Assembly (NCBI RefSeq): GCF_021283305.1
Contig: NZ_JAJSOK010000009.1
Location: 101,575 to 165,574 of the forward strand
Reading direction: 5' to 3'
DNA length: 64,000 nucleotides
Origin: Pseudonocardia kujensis
GTDB lineage: Bacteria; Actinomycetota; Actinomycetes; Mycobacteriales; Pseudonocardiaceae
Shown in pieces: positions 51,499-62,383 of the stretch. Both the position numbers and the translations under genes were made by a program. How positions within the stretch are numbered: the first letter of the stretch is position 1; each line of letters begins with the position of its first letter. Under the pieces are notes generated by a model. The model had not been told where the DNA came from. It ran no database searches and saw nothing but the letters and a program-made list of their open reading frames with translations.

Positions 51499-52506
51499 TC
51501 ACTCGGGCTTCGGCGCCCGCGAGATCAGTTCCTTCGCCATGGCGGTGGCGGAGTAGCCCTCGTGGCACACCCGCCGCACGGCGTCGGCGATCGGCAGTTC
51601 CACCCCGTGCCGTTCCCCGAGCTCGCAGATCGACACGCACGATTTCACGCCCTCGGCGACCTGGCCGTGGTTGGCGGCCTCCGCCTGGGCGAGGGTCTCG
51701 CCGCGGCCGAGGTGCTCGCCGAAGGTGCGGTTGCGGGAGAGCGGCGACGAGCACGTCGCCACCAGGTCGCCGAGCCCGGCGAGCCCGGCGAAGGTCAACG
51801 GGTCCGCGCCCAGCTCCTGGCCCAGGCGGGCGGTCTCGGCCAGGCCGCGGGTGATGAGCGACGCGCGGCTGTTGTCGCCCAGCCCCATCCCCGCCGCGAT
51901 CCCGACGGCCAGCGCGATCACGTTCTTGCCCGCGCCGCCCAGCTCGCAGCCGATGACGTCCGTGTTGGTGTAGGAGCGGAAGTAGTCGTTCGACGTCGCG
52001 GCCTGCAGCTCGACCGCGCGCTCGTGGTCCGAGCAGGCGATCACCGTGGCCGTCGGCTCCCCCTGCGCGATCTCCCGCGCCAGGTTCGGCCCCGAGACGA
52101 CGGCGATCTGGTCCGGCGGCACGGCCGCCACCTCCGCGACCACCTCGCTCATCCGCTTGAGCGTCCCCAGCTCGACGCCCTTGGCCAGGCTCACCAGCGT
52201 GCGCCCGGGCGGGAGCAGCGGCTTCCAGTCCGCCAGGTTCGCGCGCAGTGTCTGTGACGGCACGGCGAGGACGACGGCGTCGACGCCGTCGAGCGCGGCC
52301 GCGGCGTTGGACGTCGCGGAGAGGTTCTCGGGCAGCCGGACGCCCGGCAGGTAGTCGGCGTTCTCGTGGTCGTCGCGGATCGCCGCGGCCACCTCGGGCC
52401 GCCGCGCCCACAGCACGACCTGGCGCCCGGCGTCGGCGACGACCTTGGCGAACGCCGTCCCCCACGAGCCGGCGCCGAGGACCGCGATCCTCGCGAGCCC
52501 CGTCAC
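51499..52506 (-). CDS. gpsA: Glycerol-3-phosphate dehydrogenase [NAD(P)+]
   Basis: Reduces dihydroxyacetone phosphate to sn-glycerol 3-phosphate for phospholipid synthesis. The 335 residues include the Rossmann loop [35 protein letters not shown], the catalytic lysine in [20 protein letters not shown] and [14 protein letters not shown]. Length is normal. The GTG overlaps the stop of plsC (52503-52506), so the acyltransferase and this enzyme are coupled, which makes metabolic sense. Confidence 0.97.
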   Translation of the reverse strand: MTGLARIAVLGAGSWGTAFAKVVADAGRQVVLWARRPEVAAAIRDDHENADYLPGVRLPENLSATSNAAAALDGVDAVVLAVPSQTLRANLADWKPLLPPGRTLVSLAKGVELGTLKRMSEVVAEVAAVPPDQIAVVSGPNLAREIAQGEPTATVIACSDHERAVELQAATSNDYFRSYTNTDVIGCELGGAGKNVIALAVGIAAGMGLGDNSRASLITRGLAETARLGQELGADPLTFAGLAGLGDLVATCSSPLSRNRTFGEHLGRGETLAQAEAANHGQVAEGVKSCVSICELGERHGVELPIADAVRRVCHEGYSATAMAKELISRAPKPE

Positions 52507-53261
52507 GCCGGGTCGCCGTTCCGCTCGACCTCCGGGGTCGTGGCCCCGGCGGCGCGGCCGTCGGAGGCCCGGCGGTGGAAGCCCGGCGGCGGTGTCTCGT
52601 CCCGGACCTCGGCGAGCAGCTCCTTGCAGCGGGTCATGAACAGCTCGGTCACCTCGCGGAGGATCGTCGCGTCGATCGGCCGGCCCCGGTACGCGGACAG
52701 GTCGATCGGGTCACCCGCCCGCACCGTGATCCGCGTCCGCGGCAGCGGCCGGAACTTCTTGTTGTAGTGGTCGTACACCTCACGGGTACCCCAGTGCACC
52801 AGCGGCACCACCGGCACCTCCGACGACAGCGCCAGCCGGGCCGCGCCCGTGCGCGAGTGCATCGGCCAGCCGTCGGGGTCCCGCGTGATCGTGCCTTCCG
52901 GGTAGATCACCACGACCTTGCCGTCCGCCAGGCCCTCGACGCCGGCGCGCAGGCTCTGCTGGGCGTCGGCCGAGTCCCGGTAGACCGGGATCTGCCCCGT
53001 GCCGACCAACACCTTGCCGAACACCGGGATCTTCCACAGGCTCGCCTTGGCCAGGAACCGCGGCACCCGCCGGGCGGTGTGCACCCAGAGCGCCGTGTAC
53101 ACCGGGTCCAGGTACGAGATGTGGTTCGCGACGACGAGCGCGCCGCCCTCGGCGGGCAGGTGCTGCCGGCCCTCGTAGTGCGGGCTCCCGGTCAGGTACG
53201 ACAGCGGATAGAAGAACGCCGCCGCGAAGTTGACCCAGAACCCGCCCTTCTCGCGCGCCAC
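52503..53261 (-). CDS. plsC: 1-acyl-sn-glycerol-3-phosphate acyltransferase (PlsC family)
   Basis: A 252-residue membrane-associated acyltransferase. The HX4D motif is in [17 protein letters not shown], the second block in [17 protein letters not shown], and the EGT motif in [15 protein letters not shown]. It makes phosphatidic acid or acylates a related lipid. The GTG 53261 has GGAGAGGGG upstream. Divergent from fbiD and coupled to gpsA. Confidence 0.93.
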   Translation of the reverse strand: MAREKGGFWVNFAAAFFYPLSYLTGSPHYEGRQHLPAEGGALVVANHISYLDPVYTALWVHTARRVPRFLAKASLWKIPVFGKVLVGTGQIPVYRDSADAQQSLRAGVEGLADGKVVVIYPEGTITRDPDGWPMHSRTGAARLALSSEVPVVPLVHWGTREVYDHYNKKFRPLPRTRITVRAGDPIDLSAYRGRPIDATILREVTELFMTRCKELLAEVRDETPPPGFHRRASDGRAAGATTPEVERNGDPA

Positions 53262-53366
53262 CGGTGCCCCTCTCCTCCTCGTCGATCGAGGTCGATCGAG
53301 GTCGATCCTTCCCTGCCCGCCCGGGCGCGGTCCACCGACACCCTGCGCGAGTGGAACGATGGAGTG

Positions 53367-53996
53367 GTGAGCAGCCGCGAAGTGGGTCTGGTCGTGCCCG
53401 TCAAGGGGCTCGACGCGGCCAAGTCCCGGCTGCGCGGGGCCGCCGACGGCGGGGTGGGCGATCCGGCCCGGCACGCCGAGCTCGCCCTCGCGCTCGCCCT
53501 GGACACCCTCGACGCCGTGCTGGCCGCCGAGCGGGTGGCCGCGGTCGTCGTCGTGACGAGCGACGAGACGGTCGGGCGCGAGCTGGCCGGGACAGGGGTG
53601 CGGATCGTCCGCGACGAGCCCGCGGCCGGTCTCAACGCCGCCCTGCTGCACGGCGCCGCGGCGTTGCCCCGCGACCTCGCCCACGGCGCCCTGCAGGCCG
53701 ACCTGCCGGCCTTGAAACCCGGGGAGCTCGACGAGGCGCTCGAGCACGCCGCCACGCGGGCGTTCTGCACCGACGCCCAGGGCGACGGCACCACGCTCCT
53801 CCTCGCCCCCGCCGGCACCCCGCTGGACCCGCACTTCGGGCCCGGATCGGCGGCCGCGCACAAGGCGTCGGGCGCGGTTCCGCTGAGCGGCGAGCTACCC
53901 GGCCTGCGCCGCGACGTCGACACCGAGGCCGACCTCCGCGAGGCCTGCGCCCTCGGCGTCGGGCCGCGGACCGCGGGGCTCTTCGTCTGCCGGTAA
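53367..53996 (+). CDS. fbiD: Phosphoenolpyruvate/2-phospho-L-lactate guanylyltransferase (CofC/FbiD)
   Basis: First enzyme of coenzyme F420 side-chain synthesis, activating phosphoenolpyruvate (in mycobacteria) or phospholactate with GTP. The 209 residues show LVVPVKGLDAAKSRLRGAAD, DEPAAGLNAALLHGAA, LQADLPALKPGELDEAL, and TLLLAPAGTPLDPHFGPGSA followed by AAHKASGA, the full CofC pattern. GTG 53367 or the GTG one codon before. In M. tuberculosis fbiD also lies between ppk1 and gpsA, supporting the call. Confidence 0.93.
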   Translation: MSSREVGLVVPVKGLDAAKSRLRGAADGGVGDPARHAELALALALDTLDAVLAAERVAAVVVVTSDETVGRELAGTGVRIVRDEPAAGLNAALLHGAAALPRDLAHGALQADLPALKPGELDEALEHAATRAFCTDAQGDGTTLLLAPAGTPLDPHFGPGSAAAHKASGAVPLSGELPGLRRDVDTEADLREACALGVGPRTAGLFVCR

Positions 53997-54072
53997 GCCC
54001 TGGTCAGCACCGGTCAGCACTGGCGAGCGCGGCTGCGCGGGTCGATACTCGAGGCCCGCAAGGAGGCGTGTG

Positions 54073-55026
54073 ATGACCGTTCTCTGGATGGTTCTCGTAC
54101 TCGTCGGCTTCCTGGTGCTGGTGAGCGCCGCGACCAGTGTCCGGGTGGTGCAGCAGTTCGAGCGGGGGGTGGTCTTCCGGTTCGGCCGGCTGCAGCCCCA
54201 GACGAGAGGACCCGGGCTCGCGACGCTCATCCCGATCGCGGACCGCATGCAGAAGGTCAGCATGCAGGTGGTGACCCTGCCGATCCCTGCCCAGGACGGG
54301 ATCACCAGCGACAACGTCACCGTCCGGGTCGACGCCGTCGTCTACTACCGCGTGGTCGACCCCGTGCGGGTGGCCGTCGACGTGCAGGACTACGGCTCGG
54401 CGATCCTGCAGGTCGCGCAGGCCTCGCTGCGCTCGATCATCGGCAAGAGCGAGCTCGACGACCTGCTCTCCAACCGCGAGCGGCTCAACCAGGGCCTCGA
54501 GCTGATGATCGACAACCCGGCGGTCGGCTGGGGGGTGCACATCGACCGCGTCGAGATCAAGGACGTGGTGCTGCCGGAGTCGATGAAGCGCTCGATGTCG
54601 CGACAGGCCGAGGCCGAGCGCGAGCGCCGGTCCCGGGTCATCACGGCCGAGGGTGAGCTGCAGGCGTCGAAGCAGCTCGCCGAGGCGGCCCAGGTGATGG
54701 CCACCAACCCCGCCGCGCTGCAGCTGCGGCTGCTGCAGACCGTCGTCGAGGTGGCGGCGGAGAAGAACTCGACCCTGGTGCTGCCCTTCCCCGTCGAGCT
54801 GCTGCGGTTCCTGGAGCGCTCGACGCCTCCCGCGCCGTCGAGTGAGGTGCCGGCGCCGCCGCCGTCGAGCGGGGTGCCGGCGCCGCCGCCGTCGAGCGAG
54901 GTGCCGGCGCCGCCGCCGTCGAGCGAGGTGCCGCCGGTGCGGAACGGGAGCGGCCCGCCACCCGCCGACCTCGGCGAGCAGGACGAGGGAGGCGACCACC
55001 CCGTCACCGTGCCGGGCCGGCTCTGA
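54073..55026 (+). CDS. Slipin (SPFH/stomatin-family) membrane protein
   Basis: A 317-residue protein: an N-terminal hydrophobic helix (VLWMVLVLVGFLVLVSA), an SPFH domain (VVQQFERGVVFRFGRLQP, TSDNVTVRVDAVVYYRVVDP, AEAERERRSRVITAEGELQA) and a long helix. Slipins oligomerise at the membrane and organise lipid domains. The C-terminal tail (about residues 255-300) is a Pro/Ser-rich 9-residue repeat, which is unusual. The ATG 54073 has AGGAGG at 54061-54066. It is inserted between fbiD and ppk1. Confidence 0.92.
   Translation: MTVLWMVLVLVGFLVLVSAATSVRVVQQFERGVVFRFGRLQPQTRGPGLATLIPIADRMQKVSMQVVTLPIPAQDGITSDNVTVRVDAVVYYRVVDPVRVAVDVQDYGSAILQVAQASLRSIIGKSELDDLLSNRERLNQGLELMIDNPAVGWGVHIDRVEIKDVVLPESMKRSMSRQAEAERERRSRVITAEGELQASKQLAEAAQVMATNPAALQLRLLQTVVEVAAEKNSTLVLPFPVELLRFLERSTPPAPSSEVPAPPPSSGVPAPPPSSEVPAPPPSSEVPPVRNGSGPPPADLGEQDEGGDHPVTVPGRL
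54834..54935 (+). repeat. 27-bp in-frame tandem repeat in the slipin tail
   Basis: A 27-bp unit encoding PSSEVPAPP is repeated almost four times near-identically at the DNA level, including one copy with Gly for Glu. The high nucleotide identity points to recent slippage expansion, so copy number may vary among strains. Confidence 0.85.
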
Positions 55027-55174
55027 GCACCCGCGACGGCTGCGATTTCCGGCACAACCCACCCCGCCGTCGCAGGTCAACCGCCATTCGTGACCCGGCC
55101 GTGACCCAGAGTTCACCCGGATGTCGGTCGCTCCGACGGGTCCCGCGGACCGCAGGTGAGGAAGAATCCCGCCG

Positions 55175-57520
55175 GTGAGCACGGGCCCCGAGAACACCGA
55201 GACCGGCGCCGCCGGGACCAACGGCCGCCGCCGGTCGGCTGCCAAGAAGCCGGCCCCGCGCCGTCGGGCCACACCGGTGCGCGCCTCGCGGGCAGGCGCC
55301 CAGGTCGAGGCGGTCGCGCCCGGCCCCGCTCCCGTTCCGACGAGCGCGAGCACCGCCACCGCCCCGACCACGGCCAACGGGGCCGGTGCCGCCCCGATCA
55401 GCCCGCCCGCGCCGACCACCGTCGCCGCGCCGAGCGGGCTGCCCGACGACCGCTACCTCAACCGCGAGCTCTCCTGGCTGGACTTCAACGCCCGGGTGCT
55501 GGCGCTGGCCGAGGACACCAGCCAGCCGCTGCTGGAGCGGGCGAAGTTCCTCGCGATCTTCGCCAGCAACCTCGACGAGTTCTACATGGTCCGGGTCGCC
55601 GGGCTGAAGCGCCGCGACGAGACCGGCCTGGCCGTGCGCTCCGCCGACGGGCTCTCGCCGCGCGAGCAGCTCGCCCGGATCGCCGAGCGCAGCCAGCAGC
55701 TCTCCGAGGCGCACGCCCGGGTGTTCCTCGACGAGGTCCGCCCCGAGCTCGACCAGAACGGCATCCACATCCGCCGCTGGAGCGACCTGTCCGACGCCCA
55801 GCGCCTGCGCCTGTCGGACTACTTCGCCGCGCAGGTCTTCCCGGTCCTCACGCCGCTGGCCGTCGACCCCGCGCACCCCTTCCCGTACATCTCCGGCCTG
55901 TCGCTCAACCTGGCCGTCACGGTGCGGGACACCGACAGCCGCACCGAGCGCTTCGCCCGGGTCAAGGTGCCGAACAACGTCCCGCGCCTGGTCCGGGTGC
56001 AGGACGACGAGGGCAAGCCGGGCCGCGACGTCATCTTCCTGCCGATCGAGGACCTCATCAGCGCCCACCTCGGCGAGCTGTTCCCGGGCCTGGAGGTCGC
56101 GGAGGTCCACGCCTTCCGCGTGACCCGCAACGCCGACCTCGAGGTCGAGGAGGACCGCGACGAGGATCTCCTGCAGGCCCTCGAGCGCGAGCTCGCCCGC
56201 CGCCGCTTCGGCCCGCCCGTGCGGCTCGAGGTCGTCGACACCATGAGCGAGCACGTGCTGGAGCTGCTGCTGCGCGAGCTCGACGTCGACCCCGGCGACG
56301 TCGTCACCGTGCCCGGGCTGCTCGACCTCACCTGCCTGTGGGAGGTCTACGGCACGGACCGTCCCGACCTCAAGGACGAGCCCTTCCGCCCGGCCACGCA
56401 CCCCGCCTTCGGCGAGCGGGAGATGCCGCGCAGCGTGTTCGCCACGCTCCGCGAGGGCGACGTGATGGTCCACCACCCCTACGACTCCTTCTCGACGAGC
56501 GTGCAGCGCTTCATCGAGCAGGCCGCGGCGGACCCGAACGTGCTGGCGATCAAGCAGACGCTGTACCGGACGTCGGGCGACTCGCCGATCGTCGACGCCC
56601 TGATCGACGCGGCCGCGGCCGGCAAGCAGGTCGTCGCGCTGGTGGAGATCAAGGCGCGGTTCGACGAGCAGGCCAACATCCGCTGGGCCCGCGAGCTGGA
56701 GAAGGCGGGCGTGCACGTCGTCTACGGGCTGGTCGGCCTCAAGACGCACTGCAAGACCTCGCTGGTGGTGCGCCAGGAGGGCTCGACCATCCGCCGCTAC
56801 TGCCACATCGGCACCGGCAACTACAACCCCAAGACCGCGCGGCTCTACGAGGACATCGGCGTGCTCACCGCCGACCCGACGATCGGCGCCGACCTCACCG
56901 ACCTGTTCAACTCGCTCACCGGCTACTCGCGGCAGACGTCCTACCGCAGCCTGCTCGTGGCGCCCTACGGCGTGCGGCGCGGGATCGTCCGGCGCATCGA
57001 GGACGAGATCGAGGCGCACAGGGCCGGCGACAGCACCGCGCGCGTCCGGATCAAGGTCAACTCCCTGGTCGACGAGCAGGTGATCGACGCGCTGTACCGG
57101 GCGTCGCAGGCCGGTGTGCCGGTCGACATCGTGGTCCGCGGGATCTGCGCGATCCGCCCGGGCGTGCCGGGGCTGAGCGAGAACATCCAGGTGCGGTCGA
57201 TCCTCGGGCGCTTCCTGGAGCACTCGCGGATCTTCCACTTCGGCTCGGCCGACGAGTACTGGATCGGCAGCGCCGACATGATGCACCGCAACCTCGACCG
57301 GCGCGTCGAGGTGCTGCTGCGGGTGGCCGACCCGAAGCTCTCCGCGCAGCTCGGCGACGTCTTCGACTCCTGCCTCGACCCCGCCACCCGCTGCTGGGTG
57401 CTGGAGGGCGACGGCACGTGGGAGCCCTCGCCGCCGAAGGGGACCGAGCTGGAGAAGGTGCGCGACCACCAGGCGGAGCTCATGATCGCGCACGCCTCGC
57501 GGTCGCAGGTCGACGAGTGA
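55175..57520 (+). CDS. ppk1: Polyphosphate kinase 1
   Basis: Makes inorganic polyphosphate from ATP. The 781-residue protein begins with about 90 Ala/Pro-rich residues not needed for the fold, then the N-terminal domain ([19 protein letters not shown]). The autophosphorylated histidine is in [20 protein letters not shown] (near residue 544), a second histidine is in [11 protein letters not shown] (near 688), and [15 protein letters not shown] and [18 protein letters not shown] are typical. The GTG 55175 precedes the low-complexity leader. It is followed 15 bases on by mutT1. Confidence 0.97.
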   Translation: MSTGPENTETGAAGTNGRRRSAAKKPAPRRRATPVRASRAGAQVEAVAPGPAPVPTSASTATAPTTANGAGAAPISPPAPTTVAAPSGLPDDRYLNRELSWLDFNARVLALAEDTSQPLLERAKFLAIFASNLDEFYMVRVAGLKRRDETGLAVRSADGLSPREQLARIAERSQQLSEAHARVFLDEVRPELDQNGIHIRRWSDLSDAQRLRLSDYFAAQVFPVLTPLAVDPAHPFPYISGLSLNLAVTVRDTDSRTERFARVKVPNNVPRLVRVQDDEGKPGRDVIFLPIEDLISAHLGELFPGLEVAEVHAFRVTRNADLEVEEDRDEDLLQALERELARRRFGPPVRLEVVDTMSEHVLELLLRELDVDPGDVVTVPGLLDLTCLWEVYGTDRPDLKDEPFRPATHPAFGEREMPRSVFATLREGDVMVHHPYDSFSTSVQRFIEQAAADPNVLAIKQTLYRTSGDSPIVDALIDAAAAGKQVVALVEIKARFDEQANIRWARELEKAGVHVVYGLVGLKTHCKTSLVVRQEGSTIRRYCHIGTGNYNPKTARLYEDIGVLTADPTIGADLTDLFNSLTGYSRQTSYRSLLVAPYGVRRGIVRRIEDEIEAHRAGDSTARVRIKVNSLVDEQVIDALYRASQAGVPVDIVVRGICAIRPGVPGLSENIQVRSILGRFLEHSRIFHFGSADEYWIGSADMMHRNLDRRVEVLLRVADPKLSAQLGDVFDSCLDPATRCWVLEGDGTWEPSPPKGTELEKVRDHQAELMIAHASRSQVDE

Positions 57521-57535
57521 GGGCCGGACGCGCGG

Positions 57536-58456
57536 ATGTCTGACCTGTACGCGGCGCTCGGGGCCGACGTCCTGGCCGCGGGCACGGTGCTCTGGCACGC
57601 GGGCAACGCCGGCCCGCTCGTCGCACTGGTCCACCGGCCCAAGTACGACGACTGGGGCCTGGCCAAGGGCAAGCTCGACAACGGCGAGTCGCTCGCCGCC
57701 TGTGCGCTGCGCGAGACCTGGGAGGAGACCGGCGTGCGGGCCCGGCTCGGCGCCCGGCTCGGCGACGTCCGCTACCCCGTGCCCGAGGGCAGCAAGCTCG
57801 TCCGGTACTGGTCGGCCGAGGCCCTGGAGCGCACCGAGTTCACACCCAACGACGAGATCGACGAGCTGGTCTGGCTCCCGCCGGCCGAGGCGGCCGCACA
57901 GCTGACCTACGCACACGACGTCGAGGTCCTCGAGCGGTTCACGCAACCGGCGTCGGTGCTGCTCGTGGTCCGGCACGCCAAGGCGGGCAGCCGCAAGGAC
58001 TGGGACGGCGACGACGACCTGCGCCCGCTCTCCGGCGTCGGGCGCACGCAGGCCGAGCACCTGGTCGACTTCCTCGGCCGGTTCGCCCCGGAGCGCTTCC
58101 ACTCCGCGCTGCCGGTCCGCTGCGTCGACACCATCGCGCCGTACGCCGACGCGCACGGGGCGAAGATCGAGCGCGAGCCGCTGCTCGGCGAGGAGGGCTA
58201 CTGGCAGGACCCTGTGGCGGGGCTCGCCCGCTTCCGCGAGCTCCTCGCCCGCCCCGGCCTCACGGTGCTGTGCAGCCAGGGCGGGGTGATCCCCGACGTC
58301 GTCGAGACCCTGCTCGACGAGTTCGACCCCCGGGTCACGGGCGTGCCGGACCCCGAGAAGACCCCCGTGCCGTCGCGCAAGGGCAGCACCTGGGTGCTGG
58401 CGACCGACGCCACCGGCGCCCTGCGGACCGCCGACTACTACCCCAGCCCCACCTGA
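57536..58456 (+). CDS. mutT1: NUDIX hydrolase fused to histidine phosphatase (MutT1-like)
   Basis: A 306-residue two-domain protein. Residues 12-145 are NUDIX with the box GKLDNGESLAACALRETWEE followed by TGV. Residues 150-300 are a histidine phosphatase with RHG-type VLLVVRHAKAG. In mycobacteria this architecture cleans 8-oxo-dGTP and diadenosine polyphosphates. It follows ppk1 closely and probably shares its mRNA. The array of palindromes starts seven bases after its stop. Confidence 0.95.
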   Translation: MSDLYAALGADVLAAGTVLWHAGNAGPLVALVHRPKYDDWGLAKGKLDNGESLAACALRETWEETGVRARLGARLGDVRYPVPEGSKLVRYWSAEALERTEFTPNDEIDELVWLPPAEAAAQLTYAHDVEVLERFTQPASVLLVVRHAKAGSRKDWDGDDDLRPLSGVGRTQAEHLVDFLGRFAPERFHSALPVRCVDTIAPYADAHGAKIEREPLLGEEGYWQDPVAGLARFRELLARPGLTVLCSQGGVIPDVVETLLDEFDPRVTGVPDPEKTPVPSRKGSTWVLATDATGALRTADYYPSPT

Positions 58457-58462
58457 CTGCCC

Positions 58463-58646
58463 GCACTACGGAGCCATAACGCTGTCAGACCCGGCGCTCG
58501 AACGCGCTATGGCACCATAATGCTGTCAGGCCCGGCTCTCGAACGCGTTATGGAACCATAACGCTGTCAGGCCCGGCTCCCGAACGCGTTATGGAACCAT
58601 AATGCGCTGATCAGCGGCCTCAGAGCGCGTTGTGGATCCCTGATGC
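58463..58646. repeat. Array B: five 20-bp palindromes at an exact 41-bp period
   Basis: Units start at 58463, 58504, 58545, 58586 and 58627, every step 41 bases. Sequences range from GCACTACGGAGCCATAACGC to the near-perfect GCGTTATGGAACCATAACGC at 58545 and a degenerate last copy. The 21-base spacers are nearly identical to one another (begin TGTCAG, end CGAAC) and differ from those of array A. The array fills the whole gap between the convergent mutT1 and hupB genes. Confidence 0.95.
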
Positions 58647-58662
58647 GGCCCTGAGGACGGAC

Positions 58663-59238
58663 CTACTTCTTCGCCTTCGTCTTCTTGGCCGGCTTGTCCT
58701 TGACGACCTTGGCCGCCGCTTCCTTGACCGCCTCCTTGGCCGCCGTCTTCTTCGCGGCCGGCTTGGCGGCGGCCTTCACCGGCGCCTTCTCGGCCGCCTT
58801 CGCCTTGGTCGCGGTCGTCTTCGCGGCCGTGGAGCGGGCGGTCTTCCTCGGCGCCGGCGCCTCGACGGCCTCCTCCGCGGCGAACGAGCCCGAGGAGCGG
58901 GCCGCGCGGGTCGCCGGACGCGGGGCGCGGGCCGGGGCCTTCTTCGCGGTGGCCGCGGCGCCGTCGTTGCCGGCCACGGTGGTCTTGAAGGCGGTGCCCG
59001 GGCGGAAGGCCGGGACCGTGGTCGGCGGCACCGGGACCGTCTCGCCGGTCCTCGGGTTGCGGGCCACGCGCGCCGCCCGGGCCCGCGCCTCGAACACCCC
59101 GAACCCGGTGAGGGTCACCGACCCGCCGGATCCGACCGTGTCCACGATGATGTCCAGGACTCCGTCCACTGCGGACGCCGCGGTGCGCCGGTCACCGAGG
59201 CGTGCTGCCAGCGCGTCCACCAGCTGGGTCTTGTTCAT
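58663..59238 (-). CDS. hupB: HU-family nucleoid protein with Lys/Ala-rich tail
   Basis: A 191-residue DNA-binding protein. The first 95 residues are HU ([48 protein letters not shown]). The rest is a basic Ala/Lys/Pro-rich tail with PAKKT-like repeats, as in mycobacterial HupB (histone-like tail). Its stop lies next to array B. The leftward start at 59238 is 73 bases from the leuCD terminator. Confidence 0.96.
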   Translation of the reverse strand: MNKTQLVDALAARLGDRRTAASAVDGVLDIIVDTVGSGGSVTLTGFGVFEARARAARVARNPRTGETVPVPPTTVPAFRPGTAFKTTVAGNDGAAATAKKAPARAPRPATRAARSSGSFAAEEAVEAPAPRKTARSTAAKTTATKAKAAEKAPVKAAAKPAAKKTAAKEAVKEAAAKVVKDKPAKKTKAKK

Positions 59239-59310
59239 GGCCCCGCACGGTAGAGCCTCCTGCGCCGTTCGCCAAGGGTCTTCCCGCCGAAGAGCCCTTG
59301 GGGCACAACG

Positions 59311-59370
59311 AAAAACCGCCGCCGGTACCGTGCGTGACCACAGTGGTCACCCGCAGTACCGACGGCGGCG
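59311..59370 (-). terminator. Rho-independent terminator of leuCD
   Basis: On the leftward strand a long stem (outer arms in 59316-59328 and 59357-59369, inner palindrome GTGACCACAGTGGTCAC at 59334-59350) is followed by TTTTT (A-run at 59311-59315 on the plus strand). It lies 18 bases after the leuD stop. Confidence 0.85.
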
Positions 59371-59387
59371 CCGTCCTCGGCCCCGGG

Positions 59388-59977
59388 TCAGGCCGTGGTG
59401 ACGGGCTTGTGCGCGGGGCGGGAACGCTCGAAGGCGTCGATCGCGTCCTCGTGGCGGAGGGTCAGGCCGATGTCGTCGAGCCCCTCCAGCAGGCGCCAGC
59501 GGATGTAGTCGTCGATCTGGAAGGGCACGGTCAGGTCCTTGGCCTGCACCGTCTTCTCCTGCAGGTCGACGGTCACCTCGGTGCCCGGCTCGTTCTCCAG
59601 CAGCTTCCACAGCAGCTCGACGTCCGGCTGCTCGACCTGCGCCGCGACCAGCCCGGCCTTGGCCGAGTTGCCGCGGAAGATGTCGGCGAAGCGCGCCGAG
59701 ATCACGACGCGGAAGCCGTAGTCCATCAGCGCCCAGACGGCGTGCTCGCGCGAGGAACCGGTGCCGAAGTCCGGGCCCGCCACCAGGACCGACCCGCGGG
59801 AGAAGGGCTCCTGGTTGAGGATGAACGACTCGTCGTTGCGCCAGGCCGAGAACAGCCCGTCCTCGAACCCGGTGCGCGTGACGCGCTTGAGGTAGACGGC
59901 CGGGATGATCTGGTCGGTGTCCACGTTGGAGCGGCGCAGCGGCACGCCGATCCCGGTGTGGGTCGAGAACTTGTCCA

Positions 59978-59978
<1 letters not shown>
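59388..59978 (-). CDS. leuD: 3-isopropylmalate dehydratase small subunit
   Basis: Swivel subunit that, with LeuC, isomerises 2- to 3-isopropylmalate in leucine synthesis. The 196 residues show [20 protein letters not shown], the [20 protein letters not shown] substrate loop and [10 protein letters not shown]. The ATG shares one base with the leuC stop (TGATG, 59980-59976), so the subunits are coupled. Confidence 0.97.
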
Positions 59979-61420
<1,442 letters not shown>

Positions 61421-61460
61421 CGGTTGTGTCGCGAACCCCGGTGGTGGCCGCTCCCCAGTG

Positions 61461-61490
61461 TTTACTGTCCAGATTCTGGGAAGCTAGTAT
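61461..61490 (+). promoter_or_regulatory. Promoter and CCAGATTCTGG operator between leuC and the IclR gene
   Basis: TTTACT (61461-61466) and TAGTAT (61485-61490) are 18 bases apart and end seven bases before the GTG, so the transcript would be leaderless. Between them CCAGATTCTGG (61469-61479) is an 11-bp palindrome with a single central base, well placed for autoregulation and control of divergent leuC by the IclR protein. Confidence 0.6.
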
Positions 61491-61496
61491 CGAGGC

Positions 61497-62198
61497 GTGA
61501 GACAGTCTAGCGGCATCGGCGTGCTCGACAAGGCCGTGGGGGTGCTGCGTGCAGCGGCGGACGAGCCGATGGGGCTCTCCGAGCTCTGCGAGGCCACCGG
61601 CCTGCCCCGCGCCACCGCGCACCGCTTGGCCGTCGGGCTGGAGGTGCACGGCCTGCTGCAGCGGGGATCCGACGGCCGCTGGCGGCCCGGCCCCACCCTC
61701 GCCGAGCTCGCGGGCGGGCACTCGGACCCGCTGCTCGAGGCCGCCGGCGCGGTGCTGCCGCGGCTGCGCGACATCACCGGCGAGAGCGTGCAGCTCTACC
61801 GGCGCGACGGCATGCACCGCATCTGCATCGCCACCGCCGAGCCCGCGTCCGGCCTGCGGGACACCGTGCCCGTCGGCACCCGGCTGCCGATGACCGCCGG
61901 CTCCGGCGCGAAGGTCCTCGCCGCCTGGTCCGACCCGGCCACCCAGCGCTCCGTGCTCGCCGGCGCCACCTTCACCGAGCGGGTGCTGGTCGACGTCCGG
62001 CGGCGCGGGTGGGCGCAGAGCGTCGCCGAGCGGGAGTCGGGTGTGGCCAGTGTCTCGGCGCCCGTGCGCGACGCGCAGGGCCAGGTCGTCGCGGCCGTCT
62101 CGGTGTCCGGGCCGGTCGACCGGATCGGCCGGCGGCCCGGCGTGCGGTGGGCGGCGGACCTGCTGGCCGCGGCGGAGGCGCTGCAACACCGCCTGTAG
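61497..62198 (+). CDS. ndgR: IclR family regulator (NdgR-like) of leuCD
   Basis: A 233-residue IclR protein. The winged HTH spans about residues 5-60 ([20 protein letters not shown]), and the C-terminal ligand domain has [31 protein letters not shown] and [20 protein letters not shown]. Its divergent position to leuC matches the NdgR-type regulators of actinobacteria that control leuCD and amino-acid metabolism. No ribosome site is needed if the mRNA is leaderless. Confidence 0.88.
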   Translation: MRQSSGIGVLDKAVGVLRAAADEPMGLSELCEATGLPRATAHRLAVGLEVHGLLQRGSDGRWRPGPTLAELAGGHSDPLLEAAGAVLPRLRDITGESVQLYRRDGMHRICIATAEPASGLRDTVPVGTRLPMTAGSGAKVLAAWSDPATQRSVLAGATFTERVLVDVRRRGWAQSVAERESGVASVSAPVRDAQGQVVAAVSVSGPVDRIGRRPGVRWAADLLAAAEALQHRL

Positions 62199-62383
62199 CT
62201 CCGGCGTCCCCCGGAGATCCGGTGGCCGATCCGGTGACACCGCGTGGCGCAGCGCGACCGGCCCGTGCCCGGATCGGGCGGTCCGTGACGCTAACGTGAT
62301 CCTCCACGCTGTCGATGGACAGAATGGACGGGCGCCCCGCTCCCCAGCACGTCGGCGCCGAGGACCGACCGAAGACGGTGACG

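Noticed and set aside
55004..58156. Long leftward open frame opposite ppk1 and mutT1
   Set aside because: Antisense shadow of two unmistakable core genes; no family features.
50064..58646. CRISPR arrays (20-bp repeats with 21-bp spacers)
   Set aside because: Spacers within each array are nearly identical to each other, repeats are palindromic and variable, and no cas genes are present.
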